Assembly (NCBI GenBank): GCA_947488215.1
Contig: CANLBD010000005.1
Coordinates: 1-33,311 of the forward strand
Direction of reading: 5' to 3'
Source of the DNA: Myxococcales bacterium
Lineage (GTDB): Bacteria > Myxococcota_A > Bradymonadia > UBA7976 > UBA1532
Length of the DNA: 33,311 nt
Numbering within the stretch: position 1 is the stretch's first letter; each line of letters starts with the position of its first letter. A program made the position numbers and the translations under genes. The notes below the pieces were generated by a model that was given only the letters and a program-made list of their open reading frames with translations, ran no database searches and was not told the DNA's origin. Positions 5,758 through 13,985 of this stretch are shown here, in pieces.

Positions 5758-7035
5758 TCAAGCCGTCAGGTCGAGTCGTCCACGCGCGCCCCCGCTTCGG
5801 CCGCTGAGCGACCGCTGAGCCGGCGTGGCCTCCGCGACACCGTCCTCGAGCAAGACCGCTCCGTCTTCGTCCGGCCGATGCTCATCGCGTCGCCCCTGAC
5901 CAGACCGTTGGTCTTGCTGTCGAACCTCGACATGAACTGAATGCAGGCCCTGTGCCAACAGGTCCCGGCGGAGCTGGTCGAGGCCCTGAGCCACGAGATC
6001 CCGCACGCCCGCGTGCTCCGTCGTCACGTACAAACGCGCCTGAGTGCCCTCAAGCTCAAGGCGCACGTGCATCTTGCCGAGCTCTGCCGGCTCAAGCCGA
6101 ATCTCGGCGGCCGTCCGCCCCCCCTGGGTGACCATGCGCAGACCGTCGTCAATCTGACGCAGCACCGCCGACTCACTGACACCCTCGGGAAGCGCGGGCA
6201 GCGCAGAGACATACGTCGACAGGGGCGCAGCGGGCGTGGTCGTCACGGGCGCTTGGGTCGGCGTAAAGAGCTGACCCGGCGCAGCCCCCTCGCCCATGTG
6301 CCCGAGCTTGGCGTGCGCGTTCCGTTGCCCGCTGAGCACCGCGGCGAGGTCGGCCTCGGCCTTCACGTGCTGCGCCTCCGCGTTGAGCGTCAGAGTCGCC
6401 GTGTTTTCGGTGCCCTCGACCGTGTCCAGCTCCAGCGCCGCGTCGCCGTCATCAAGGCTGTCGAGCGATTCGCCGTCTGCAGTCCGTGCCCCGCGACCGC
6501 CGATCGTCACGCTCTCGGGTGTCGAGGTGTTGGCCGCCCCCCCGAACGTGGGCAGCGGCCCGGTGCGAGCCGCCAGCATCTGCGCGAGCTGCTGAGTAAA
6601 GGCCTGCTGCGTCCCAGCGCCCTGCAGAGCGTCGAGCGCAGCGCGCGCCCCCCCACCCTCGCTCGGCGCCCCTTGGAGCGCCTGAGTCCATGCGGCGAGG
6701 CCGGCGGCAGCCCCCTCCGCCGCGCTCGCCGAGCCCAGGAGGCCGCCTTTGAAGCCGCCGCCGCCTTGCCCTTGCAGAGCTTGGAGGGCGCTGAGCTGAG
6801 GCACCCGCACCTCGATCGCCCCCGCCATGCCGAGCATCGCAGACCGCGCCGCTTGGTCGAGCGACTGCGCGTCTGCGAACGCCTGCGCGCTCTCTACGGC
6901 GGCGACCTCGGCCGCGCTCAGCGCCGCACCAAAAGCGGCCGCTTGGCTCGCGTGCGCGGGGCCACCGCCGCCTGCGGTCGGCGTCATGGCCGGGCCAGCC
7001 CCGACGTTCAAGTTCATGCTCGGCATCACGTCCAT
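5758..7035 (-). CDS. fliK: Flagellar hook-length control protein FliK
   Basis: FliK measures the hook and triggers the export switch at FlhB. Most of the 425 residues are low-complexity Ala/Gly/Gln-rich sequence, as usual for the ruler part. The conserved C-terminal Flg_hook domain is clear at ~290-390: LRQIDDGLRMVTQGGRTAAE, then IRLEPAELGKMHVRLELEGTQARLYV, and LRRDLLAQGL. After it comes an Arg/Asp-rich tail of ~50 residues. I prefer ATG-7035 (GGGAG six bases upstream) over the ATG at 7050, which has no ribosome site. Confidence 0.9.
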   Translation of the reverse strand: MDVMPSMNLNVGAGPAMTPTAGGGGPAHASQAAAFGAALSAAEVAAVESAQAFADAQSLDQAARSAMLGMAGAIEVRVPQLSALQALQGQGGGGFKGGLLGSASAAEGAAAGLAAWTQALQGAPSEGGGARAALDALQGAGTQQAFTQQLAQMLAARTGPLPTFGGAANTSTPESVTIGGRGARTADGESLDSLDDGDAALELDTVEGTENTATLTLNAEAQHVKAEADLAAVLSGQRNAHAKLGHMGEGAAPGQLFTPTQAPVTTTPAAPLSTYVSALPALPEGVSESAVLRQIDDGLRMVTQGGRTAAEIRLEPAELGKMHVRLELEGTQARLYVTTEHAGVRDLVAQGLDQLRRDLLAQGLHSVHVEVRQQDQRSGQGRRDEHRPDEDGAVLLEDGVAEATPAQRSLSGRSGGARGRLDLTA

Positions 7036-7081
7036 GTGAGGCTCCCGCATCGTGGCGAGCCCGGTCGGGCCCGCGGTGTTT

Positions 7082-7822
7082 CTATTCGCTCTCGCCGGCC
7101 TCCATGGCCTGCTTCTTCTTGAGGCGCGCCAGCTTCTCCGACAGGCGCGCCGCCTTCGCCGGGTCGATGCTGCCGAGCACCTTCGCCGTCGTCTTGTCCT
7201 TGAGCTTGCCGAGCACCTCGATCACCAAGTCTTCGTCCATCTCGGGCGCGACCTTGGCGATCTCGGCGGGCTTCATCTTCTCGAAGACGCGCGAGAGCCG
7301 CTCGACCGCCTCTTTGCGACGCCCCGCCTCCTCGCCGTCGTCGACCTTGGCCTTCTCCGCGTCGACCTTCTTCTTGTCCTCGGCCTCTTTCTTGGCCTTC
7401 TCGGCGGCCTCGTCGCGCGCCTTGAGCGTGCTCGACAGCTCCGTCTGGACCATGCGGAGCGCTTTGATCCGCAACTCCAGGTCGAGCTGTGACTTCTTCA
7501 GGCGCTTTTCCCGCAGCGCGACCTCTTTCTCGCGACGCGCGACCTCTGCGAGGCGCTTCTCCGTCTGCTTGAAGATACGCAGGCGCGTCGGGTCATCGAG
7601 CGGGGCGGTCGGGTCAAGCCGGTCCTCGGGGTTCTCCGGGTTCTCAGGCTCCGGCGCGGGTTCCGCATCCGGCTCAGGCGCAGCGTCGACCTCCGCGTCG
7701 CTGTCGGGCGCCGAAGGCGCTCCGCTCGCGGGTGCGCTTGCTGGCTCGGCTTGCGGCTGCGCCGACACGCCGAGCGGCGCACCGAGCGCGAGCAACAACA
7801 ACAGGTTGCGGGTCACGCTCAT
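7082..7822 (-). CDS. MotE/YlxF-like exported coiled-coil protein
   Basis: A 246-residue protein with a signal peptide (residues 1-21, LLLLLALGAPLGVSAQ), a Pro/Glu/Asp-rich linker (~22-75) and a long charged coiled coil (~80-170, Lys/Glu/Arg-rich heptads). It ends in an MgtE-N-like domain (~180-235: LSRVFEKMKPAEIAKVAPEM, EVLGKLKDKTTAKVLGSID). This is the layout of MotE, a periplasmic chaperone for MotC in rhizobia, and of Bacillus YlxF, which lies between fliJ and fliK. Its ATG overlaps the fliI stop by 4 nt (ATGA). fliJ is expected at this place and is not found; the coiled coil could be mistaken for FliJ, but the signal peptide and MgtE-N domain argue against it. Confidence 0.8.
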   Translation of the reverse strand: MSVTRNLLLLLALGAPLGVSAQPQAEPASAPASGAPSAPDSDAEVDAAPEPDAEPAPEPENPENPEDRLDPTAPLDDPTRLRIFKQTEKRLAEVARREKEVALREKRLKKSQLDLELRIKALRMVQTELSSTLKARDEAAEKAKKEAEDKKKVDAEKAKVDDGEEAGRRKEAVERLSRVFEKMKPAEIAKVAPEMDEDLVIEVLGKLKDKTTAKVLGSIDPAKAARLSEKLARLKKKQAMEAGESE

Positions 7823-9201
7823 CGGACACCGCCCGCCGCTGCCGGCGCCGCCTGCTGGGGTGCGGGCGCAGACGCGATGGCTTGCAACATCTTGATGGCG
7901 TCGTCCGGCGTGGTCTTCTCGTGCATGCCCTGCCGAAGGAGCTTGTCGATGTTGCTGTTCTGCGCCACCGCACGATCAATCGTCGGGTTGGCGCCTTTCT
8001 GGTAGGCGCCGATGTTGATCAAGTCCTCGGCCTTGCGGAACGCGGCGATCAGCTCTTTGACCTGGCCAGAGGCCTGACGGTGCTCCGGCTTCGCGACGTC
8101 TGACATGACACGGCTCGCGCTCACCATGACATCGATCGCGGGGAAGTGATTGCGCGCCGCGATATCACGACTCAGGACCACGTGGCCGTCGATGATCGAC
8201 CGCACAGCGTCGCCGATCGGATCGTTCATGTCGTCCTGCTCGACGAGCACCGTGTAGAGGCCGGTGATCGACCCCGCGCCGTCACACGTGCCCGCGCGCT
8301 CGAGCAAGCGCGGGAGCAGCGCGAACACGCTCGGGGTATAGCCGCGCGTCGCCGGGGGCTCGCCGACGGCCAAGCCGATCTCGCGCTGCGCCATCGCGAA
8401 GCGCGTCACGGAGTCCATCATGAGCAGCACGTTCTTGCCCTGCTCTCGAAAATACTCGGCGATCGTCGTCGCCAGCCACGCGCCGCGGATACGCACGAGC
8501 GGCGCCGTGTCGCTGGTCGCACACACGACCACGGAGCGTGCCAATCCGGCGGGCCCCAGGTCCTTCTCGATGAACTCCCGCAGCTCGCGGCCTCGCTCGC
8601 CGATCAGCCCGATGACGTTGACGTCCGAGACGGCGTTGCGCGCCATCATGCCAAGGAGCACCGACTTGCCGACGCCCGAGCCCGCCATGATGCCGACGCG
8701 CTGGCCTCGCCCGCAGGTCAGCAGCGTGTCAATCGCGCGAATGCCGAGCCACATCGGCTGTCGGATCGTCTTGCGCGTGAGCGGGTTGGGCGGGGATGCG
8801 TACAGCGGCATCTCGCGGCCCGAGGTGGGCAGCGGCTTGCCGTCAAGGGGCTGACCGAGACCGTCAATGACCCGACCGAGCATCGAGTCGTTCACCGTGA
8901 CGGTCGCCAGCGCCTTGCGGGAGCGCACGTGCGCGCCCATCTTGACACCGCCGATGTCACCGAGCGGCATCAGCAGCGCCGTGTTGTCGCGAAACCCGAC
9001 GACCTCGGCCGCGATGGGCGGCCCCGACTCGGCAGTGATCTCGCACAGCGAGCCCACGCTGGCGTCGGGGACCGTCGCCTCGACCACCATGCCGACGACC
9101 TTGCTGACCTTGCCCGCGCGCAGCGTGAGCGGGACCTTGCGGATGCTCTGCTCCAGCGCGCTCAGGTCAAGGTCGAAGTCCTCGGCGTTCAGGATCGGCA
9201 T
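7819..9201 (-). CDS. fliI: Flagellum-specific ATPase FliI
   Basis: FliI is the hexameric ATPase of the flagellar type III export apparatus, related to the F1 beta subunit. In its 460 residues, Walker A is AGSGVGKS (~173-180), preceded by the usual IRAIDTLLTCGRGQRVGI. Walker B lies in VLLMMDSVTRFAMAQREIGL, and the catalytic/arginine region is in GEPPATRGYTPSVFALLPRL. The C-terminal end (ASGQVKELIAAFRKAEDLINIGAYQKGANPTID) is FliI-like, followed by an Ala/Pro tail. Its ATG shares one base with the fliH stop codon, implying translational coupling. Confidence 0.97.
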   Translation of the reverse strand: MPILNAEDFDLDLSALEQSIRKVPLTLRAGKVSKVVGMVVEATVPDASVGSLCEITAESGPPIAAEVVGFRDNTALLMPLGDIGGVKMGAHVRSRKALATVTVNDSMLGRVIDGLGQPLDGKPLPTSGREMPLYASPPNPLTRKTIRQPMWLGIRAIDTLLTCGRGQRVGIMAGSGVGKSVLLGMMARNAVSDVNVIGLIGERGRELREFIEKDLGPAGLARSVVVCATSDTAPLVRIRGAWLATTIAEYFREQGKNVLLMMDSVTRFAMAQREIGLAVGEPPATRGYTPSVFALLPRLLERAGTCDGAGSITGLYTVLVEQDDMNDPIGDAVRSIIDGHVVLSRDIAARNHFPAIDVMVSASRVMSDVAKPEHRQASGQVKELIAAFRKAEDLINIGAYQKGANPTIDRAVAQNSNIDKLLRQGMHEKTTPDDAIKMLQAIASAPAPQQAAPAAAGGVR

Positions 9202-9941
9202 CAGCGCGCCCCGCCCGTGAGCAAGGCGTCCTGCACCTCGCCGACACGCACAGCGACGCGGCCATCGATCGACCCGGTGCGGGTCTCGACGCGAAAGTCA
9301 CCGTGCTCAAGGCTCTCGTCCACCATCACCTTGACGCGGAATGCATCCCCCATGCCGACGGCGAGTTCAGCGCGGCGCTCCGTCAAGTAGCCGTGGTCTG
9401 GAGCGCTGCAGTGCACCACGACCTCGTCGCGCTCGTCGAGCGCGGCCATGGCCTCGCGCACGAGCCCGAGCAGCGTCTCGGGTCGAATACTGACCTCGTG
9501 ACGCACGACGCGCTCTGCAACCTTGCACGCCAAGCTGATCAGCGTGAAACGGTTGCGGTCGACGAGCTGCTTGCTGACCCCCTCGAGCTGGTCAAGAGCG
9601 GCCGCGTACCGCTCCTGCAGCACCTGCAGCTCCGCCATCACCTGGGCTTTGCCCTCTTCGAGGCCGCGCAGCACGGCGTCCTCGTAGATCGACTGCACCA
9701 AGTCCGCGGGCACCTCGAACACAGGCGGCTCCGCTGGCGGCGGCGGCGGCGGCGGCGGCGGGGGTGGCGGCGGCGGTGCGGCCTGCACGGGCGGTGGCGG
9801 CGCGGGGGGCGGCGGTGGCTTCGGGCTCAGGTCCTCAAAGACCATCGGCTTGACGTCGCTCGGCTCAGCCGCGACGGCCCCCTCGCGAAAATCGACGCTC
9901 TGGACCTGACTCGAACCGGCGTCCCGCCGCAGCACGGCCAT
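9201..9941 (-). CDS. fliH: Flagellar assembly protein FliH
   Basis: FliH is the stator-like regulator of FliI and brings export substrates to the gate. The 246-residue product has a disordered N-terminus with several proline runs (up to 14 consecutive prolines, residues ~40-75). A coiled-coil region (~80-140, AVLRGLEEGKAQVMAELQVL) and the conserved C-terminal domain follow (VAERVVRHEVSIRPETLLGL, VVVHCSAPDHGYL, GDFRVETRTGSIDGRVAVRV). It starts 3 nt after fliG and overlaps fliI by one base. The long polyproline segment would need EF-P for efficient translation. Confidence 0.93.
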   Translation of the reverse strand: MAVLRRDAGSSQVQSVDFREGAVAAEPSDVKPMVFEDLSPKPPPPPAPPPPVQAAPPPPPPPPPPPPPPAEPPVFEVPADLVQSIYEDAVLRGLEEGKAQVMAELQVLQERYAAALDQLEGVSKQLVDRNRFTLISLACKVAERVVRHEVSIRPETLLGLVREAMAALDERDEVVVHCSAPDHGYLTERRAELAVGMGDAFRVKVMVDESLEHGDFRVETRTGSIDGRVAVRVGEVQDALLTGGAR

Positions 9942-9944
9942 GGA

Positions 9945-10958
9945 TTAGACGAACTCCTCGGCCGCGCCGGCCTTCGCGATGATGATCTTGCCCTCGGCCT
10001 CGAGCCGCAGCGCGAGCTGTGTAATCGACGCCTGCGCCTTCTCGACCTCGGAGATCTTGACCGGCGGCATGACCTCCATGTCCTCGCGCAGCATCTGCAC
10101 AGCACGGGCGGACAGGTTCGCGAACACGCGCTCCTTGATGGCGTCTGGCGCGGTCTTGAGCGCGAGCAGGAGCGTCTGGTTGTCGACCTCTTTCAGCAAG
10201 GTCTGAATACCGCGGGCGTCGATGTTCACGAGGTCCGCGAACACGAACATGTTGTTGCGGATCTCCTCGGCGAGCTCCGGGTCGATCTCCATCAGCTGCT
10301 CGAAGATGCGCTCCTCGTGCTGCTTCTCGATGTTGTTCAGGATCTCGGCGACCATCACGACGCCCGAGGTCTCCTCGCCGCCGCTGACCACCAGGCCCTT
10401 CATCTCGCTGAGCAGCGCGTTCTCGACGTCCCGCAACGTCTTCGGGCTCACCGTGTCCAGGCTCGCCATCCGCAAGCAGACCTCGACCTGCGTCTCGACA
10501 GGCAGCTGCGAGAGCACGAGCGCGCTCTTCTCGGCCTTGCTGTAGGCCATGATGAGCGCGATGGTCTGCGGATGCTCCTTGCGGAGCAGGTTCGCCAGCG
10601 TCCGCGCGTCGACGGGGTCGAGCGCGTTGAGCTGCATCTGGTTCTCGGTCGCCATCTCCTCGGCGAGGCGGCGACCCTCATTGCCCATGTTCTTCTCGAG
10701 CAGCGCCTTGAAGTAGCTCTCACCCCCCTCGAGTCGGAGCGGGTCACCCTTCTGGAGCAGCGCGTAGTAGTCGATGAGGATGCGCTCCTCATCGTCGGGC
10801 GTGAGCATGGTGAGGTTCATCATGCCCTTGTTGAGGAACTTGATCTCGTCCTTGCCGAGCTTCTTGAACAGCTCGCCGGCGACGTCTTCACCCAGCGTCA
10901 GCATGACGAGGGCGGCCTTGATCTCGGGGGGGATATCGCCTGCGAGCTCGTTTTCCAT
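9945..10958 (-). CDS. fliG: Flagellar motor switch protein FliG
   Basis: FliG links the MS ring to the C-ring and interacts with the stator to make torque. The 337 residues contain the N-terminal FliF-binding domain (KAALVMLTLGEDVAGELFKKL), the middle domain with LANLLRKEHPQTIALIMAY (EHPQT motif) and the C-terminal torque domain (RIFEQLMEIDPELAEEIRNN, FADLVNIDARGIQTLLKEVD, NLSARAVQMLREDMEVMPPV). It lies 39 nt after fliF. Length and motifs are typical. Confidence 0.97.
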   Translation of the reverse strand: MENELAGDIPPEIKAALVMLTLGEDVAGELFKKLGKDEIKFLNKGMMNLTMLTPDDEERILIDYYALLQKGDPLRLEGGESYFKALLEKNMGNEGRRLAEEMATENQMQLNALDPVDARTLANLLRKEHPQTIALIMAYSKAEKSALVLSQLPVETQVEVCLRMASLDTVSPKTLRDVENALLSEMKGLVVSGGEETSGVVMVAEILNNIEKQHEERIFEQLMEIDPELAEEIRNNMFVFADLVNIDARGIQTLLKEVDNQTLLLALKTAPDAIKERVFANLSARAVQMLREDMEVMPPVKISEVEKAQASITQLALRLEAEGKIIIAKAGAAEEFV

Positions 10959-10997
10959 CGTTCGACTCTCTCACGCGGACACTTCAGGCCGCGTCGC

Positions 10998-12626
10998 TCA
11001 CCCTTGGTAGCGCGGGCGCAGCCAGTACCGCAGGACCGCCGCGGCGACGTCGGGGTTCGCCACCGCGAACTCTCGAATCTTCTCGTTGACGGTCAGCTCT
11101 CGCTGCTCGAGTTGGGCCACGGCTTCCTCTCCAGGCAGGGCCGGAGGCGGCTCCGGCTCGGGCAGGGCGCCCTCTTCGACAATCTCCTCGATCTCTGCCG
11201 GGGGCGGCGGCGCCGTCAGGAAGGCGACCACCGGGCGGAGGACCACGAAGACAATCAGCAGAAGGAACACGAGAATCAAGCCGTAGTTGATGGCCTTGTC
11301 AATGAGCGCCTGACGCTCGGCGCCGGCGCGCGCCGCCACGAACTCGTCCGGGCTCTCCTGGAACTGCAGGTTGGCGACCTCGATCTGGTCGCCTCGCTGC
11401 GTGTCGAGCTCGACGGCCTTGGCCACCAGCGACGTGATCGTCTCGATCTCGGCGGGCGTGCGGGCCTGGTACTCCTTGGTCGCCGCCGCGTCCGAGCCCT
11501 CCGCGGGCGGCACCTCTTTGTACATGCCGTCGACGAGCACCGCGACCGACACTCGCGAGAGCTTGATCTCGGGGACCTCGACCTGGCGCGTGACCTTGCT
11601 GATCTCGTAGTTGATGGTCTGCTTCTCGCGGCTCGAGTTACTCGCATCACCGACGCGGATGACGCCCTGTGCCACGTTCGGATCGTTCGCCGGCGCGCCG
11701 GGGGCGCCACCGACGCGGTCGGCGCCGTTCGCGCGCGTCTCGCTCAGGTTCTCTTCACTGCGCGCCACCTGCTGCTGCGGATCAAAGAGCTCTTCGGTCC
11801 GCTGCTCCTTAGTGAAATCGAGCTTCACCCGCACCCGCACGACCGCTTTACCACGGCCCACGGCCTTCTCGAGGACCTCGGTCGCCTTCTGCTCGAGCTC
11901 CTTCTCAACGTTGCGCTGGTAGTCGACGTTGCGCTGCAGGTCGGCGAGCTGCTCTTCGTTCGCGGGCTTCAGGACCTTGCCGGCCTGGTTCACGACCGTC
12001 ACGTTATCCGCGTCAAGACCCGGCACAGCGCCCGCCACAAGATTGACGATGCCCGTCACCTGCTTGGGCCGGAGCGTGCCACCCGGCTTCATGTTCAGGA
12101 TGACCGACGCCGTCGCCGGCTTCTGGTCCTCGACGAAGAGCTCGTCCGGCGGCAGCGCCAAGTGAACGCGCGCAGCCTTGATCTCCTCGATGGCCTCGAT
12201 CGTCTTGGCGAGCTCGCCCTCAAGCGCGCGACGCTTGTTGAGCTGAATGACCTCCTCCGGCATGCCGAACATGTCGGCGCCGTCGAAGAGCTTGTAGCCC
12301 GGGTTGGCGTCAATCGGCCCGTCCGCAGCGAGCATGATGCGCAGCGCGTCGGCCTGGTCGGCGGGCACGAGAATCGAGGAGCCCCCCTTCTCGACCGTGA
12401 ACGGCACCTTCTCCTCTTTGAGGCGGTCCGCGATCTTGCCCGCGTCCTCCTGCTTGAGCTCGGTGTAGAGCGGCACCATCTCAACGCGGGTGCCGTACCA
12501 AGCCAGCGCGCCGACAACGGCGAACATCAGCAGAGACACGACGATGATCGCGATCTTCTGGACCGTCGTCAGCCGCTCGCCGAGGGCGGCGATGCGCTCT
12601 TTCATTCGCTGCAGGATCTCGTTCAT
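10998..12626 (-). CDS. fliF: Flagellar MS-ring protein FliF
   Basis: FliF is the inner-membrane MS-ring on which the basal body is built. In its 542 residues the first transmembrane helix is at ~24-44 (IAIIVVSLLMFAVVGALAWY). The periplasmic ring-building motifs follow: VPLYTELKQEDAGKIADRLKE, PGYKLFDGADMFGMPE, RARVHLALPPDELFVEDQ-type sequence and ASVILNMKPGG. A second helix near 445-468 (GLILVFLLLIVFVVLRPVVAF) leads to the cytoplasmic FliG-binding tail (IREFAVANPDVAAAVLRYWL). It is 16 nt downstream of fliE. Confidence 0.97.
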   Translation of the reverse strand: MNEILQRMKERIAALGERLTTVQKIAIIVVSLLMFAVVGALAWYGTRVEMVPLYTELKQEDAGKIADRLKEEKVPFTVEKGGSSILVPADQADALRIMLAADGPIDANPGYKLFDGADMFGMPEEVIQLNKRRALEGELAKTIEAIEEIKAARVHLALPPDELFVEDQKPATASVILNMKPGGTLRPKQVTGIVNLVAGAVPGLDADNVTVVNQAGKVLKPANEEQLADLQRNVDYQRNVEKELEQKATEVLEKAVGRGKAVVRVRVKLDFTKEQRTEELFDPQQQVARSEENLSETRANGADRVGGAPGAPANDPNVAQGVIRVGDASNSSREKQTINYEISKVTRQVEVPEIKLSRVSVAVLVDGMYKEVPPAEGSDAAATKEYQARTPAEIETITSLVAKAVELDTQRGDQIEVANLQFQESPDEFVAARAGAERQALIDKAINYGLILVFLLLIVFVVLRPVVAFLTAPPPPAEIEEIVEEGALPEPEPPPALPGEEAVAQLEQRELTVNEKIREFAVANPDVAAAVLRYWLRPRYQG

Positions 12627-12642
12627 GGGCGCTCGTCTCCGC

Positions 12643-13014
12643 TCAGATGCTCATCCGCATCACTTCGTGATAGGCCTCGACCATCTTGTTTCGCACCTTC
12701 GTCAGCATGCGGAACGACACGTCGGCCTTGTCGAGCGCGAGCATGGTCTCGTGCAGGTTGCCGGAGCGCCCTGTGACCATGTTCGCGACCGCGGTGTCGG
12801 CCTCTTTGTTCACGTCGTTCACCTGATGAATCTGCGCTGCCAAGTAGTCGCTGAACGGTCTATGCACGCCGTGTGCCGACTCGTTCGCCTCGCCCGCGCT
12901 GACGCCTTCGACCTCGGTGTTCGCCGAGAGTCGCCGCTCGGGGCTCACGCCCGCCATGCCCATCGGGCTGCTGTAGGGCGTCATCATGTTGGGGAATCGA
13001 ACTGGGCCAGCCAT
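12643..13014 (-). CDS. fliE: Flagellar hook-basal body complex protein FliE
   Basis: FliE joins the MS ring and export gate to the rod. The 123-residue product carries the family pattern in its C-terminal 80 residues: FSDYLAAQIHQVNDVNKEAD, then LHETMLALDKADVSFRMLTKVRNKMVEAYHEVMRM. The N-terminal 40 residues (Met/Pro/Ser-rich) are variable. GGGAG lies six bases before the ATG. It sits 2 nt after flgC. Confidence 0.96.
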   Translation of the reverse strand: MAGPVRFPNMMTPYSSPMGMAGVSPERRLSANTEVEGVSAGEANESAHGVHRPFSDYLAAQIHQVNDVNKEADTAVANMVTGRSGNLHETMLALDKADVSFRMLTKVRNKMVEAYHEVMRMSI

Positions 13015-13016
13015 CG

Positions 13017-13454
13017 TCAGCTCCCGATCTCGAAGGCGTTCTTCGCCATCTGCTTGATCGTCTGCACGGCGCTCACGTTCGCTTCATACGAGCGGGTCGC
13101 CGTGACCATGTTCGTCATCTCGCCGACGACGCTCAGGTTCGGGTACTCGACGTAGCCCTCACCGTTCGCGTCGGGGTGCTGTGGGTCGTAGACCATACGG
13201 CCCTGCCCCTGTTCCGCCTGCACCGACACCACCTCCGCCGACGCGACCTTGTCGTGCATCACGTCGCCGAGCACCTCATCGAAGGTCTGCGAGAGCGGGA
13301 CTGCGGCGACAATCGCGTGGCGCGGCTTGTAGGCGCCGCCCTCGGCGGTGCGCGTCGTGTCGACGTTCGCCAAGTTGCTGGCGGTGATGTTCATCCGAGT
13401 GCGCTGGACGGAGAGGCCCGACGCCCCAATCTTCATCGCGGTAAAGAAGTCCAT
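13017..13454 (-). CDS. flgC: Flagellar proximal rod protein FlgC
   Basis: FlgC is one of the proximal rod subunits. It has the rod-family N-terminus (MKIGASGLSVQRTRMNITASNLANVDT) and the C-terminal amphipathic segment (SVVGEMTNMVTATRSYEANVSAVQTIKQMAKNAF), with QHPDANGEGYVEYPN typical of FlgC. Its 145 residues are the normal length. The ATG shares one base with the flgB stop codon (TGATG), so the two are translationally coupled. Confidence 0.97.
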   Translation of the reverse strand: MDFFTAMKIGASGLSVQRTRMNITASNLANVDTTRTAEGGAYKPRHAIVAAVPLSQTFDEVLGDVMHDKVASAEVVSVQAEQGQGRMVYDPQHPDANGEGYVEYPNLSVVGEMTNMVTATRSYEANVSAVQTIKQMAKNAFEIGS

Positions 13455-13867
13455 CAGCCACCGCTCCCTTCGGTGATGGCGTACTTCATCAGCGCCATCC
13501 GCTTGTTGTAGAAGACGGTGGAGGCCCGATACTGAATCTGGTTCTCCGACATCTTCGCCATCTCGTGGTCGAGGTCGACTGAGTTGCCGTCTAGGTTGGG
13601 CAGCGCGTACGTATCGAACTCGGTGCGCGCGAGCGCCTCGTCCGGCTCAGGCACCACGCTCAAGTGCCCACCATGCGTCTTCGCAATGTCTGCGGGCTGC
13701 TCACCGCTGAGCTGGCGCGCCAGCTCTTCGTCGAACTGCAGATCGAGCGGCGTGTAGTCCGGCGTGTCGACGTTCGCCAGGTTCGCGGAGATGACGTTTC
13801 CGCGCTCTAGGCGAAAGTCGAGGCTGCGCTCGAGGGTCGTTGTCAGTCGGTCGAAAAGTACGCTCAT
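13454..13867 (-). CDS. flgB: Flagellar proximal rod protein FlgB
   Basis: FlgB is a proximal rod subunit and first gene of the main basal body operon. The 137 residues show ERGNVISANLANVDTPDYTP, the rod motif with TPDY, and the C-terminal MAKMSENQIQYRASTVFYNKRMALMKYAI. ATG-13867 is chosen over the in-frame GTG at 13882 because GGAGG lies six bases upstream and because the sigma54 promoter predicts transcription to start near 13882. That leaves a 15-nt leader containing only the ribosome-binding site. Confidence 0.97.
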   Translation of the reverse strand: MSVLFDRLTTTLERSLDFRLERGNVISANLANVDTPDYTPLDLQFDEELARQLSGEQPADIAKTHGGHLSVVPEPDEALARTEFDTYALPNLDGNSVDLDHEMAKMSENQIQYRASTVFYNKRMALMKYAITEGSGG

Positions 13868-13892
13868 GGGCGACCTCCACACGCAGGCTCAA

Positions 13893-13908
13893 TGCGAGCC
13901 CCGTGCCA
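13893..13908 (-). promoter_or_regulatory. Sigma54 (-24/-12) promoter of the flgB operon
   Basis: The minus strand reads TGGCACG-GGGC-TCGCA, with correct spacing between GG and GC. The predicted start (~13882) is 15 nt before the flgB ATG. It shares TTGGCACGNNGCTCGCATTG with the promoter at 3225-3240. A receiver-less sigma54 activator is encoded upstream (18151-19146) and is the likely activator. Confidence 0.88.
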
Positions 13909-13985
13909 AGCCTCCCGATGTCCTGCGGGGGCCGCCCCTGCGCTGTGGAGCGTCGACCCCCTGACGCCCCAGCGTCAGCGCGACG

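Noticed and set aside
7082-7822. This gene as FliJ
   Set aside because: It has a signal peptide and an MgtE-N-like C-terminal domain, whereas FliJ is a cytoplasmic coiled coil only.
9303-12776. 1157-codon open frame on the plus strand opposite fliH-fliG-fliF
   Set aside because: Antisense shadow of GC-rich genes; product is Arg/Leu/His/Asp-rich with no domain, and it crosses three well-supported genes on the other strand.
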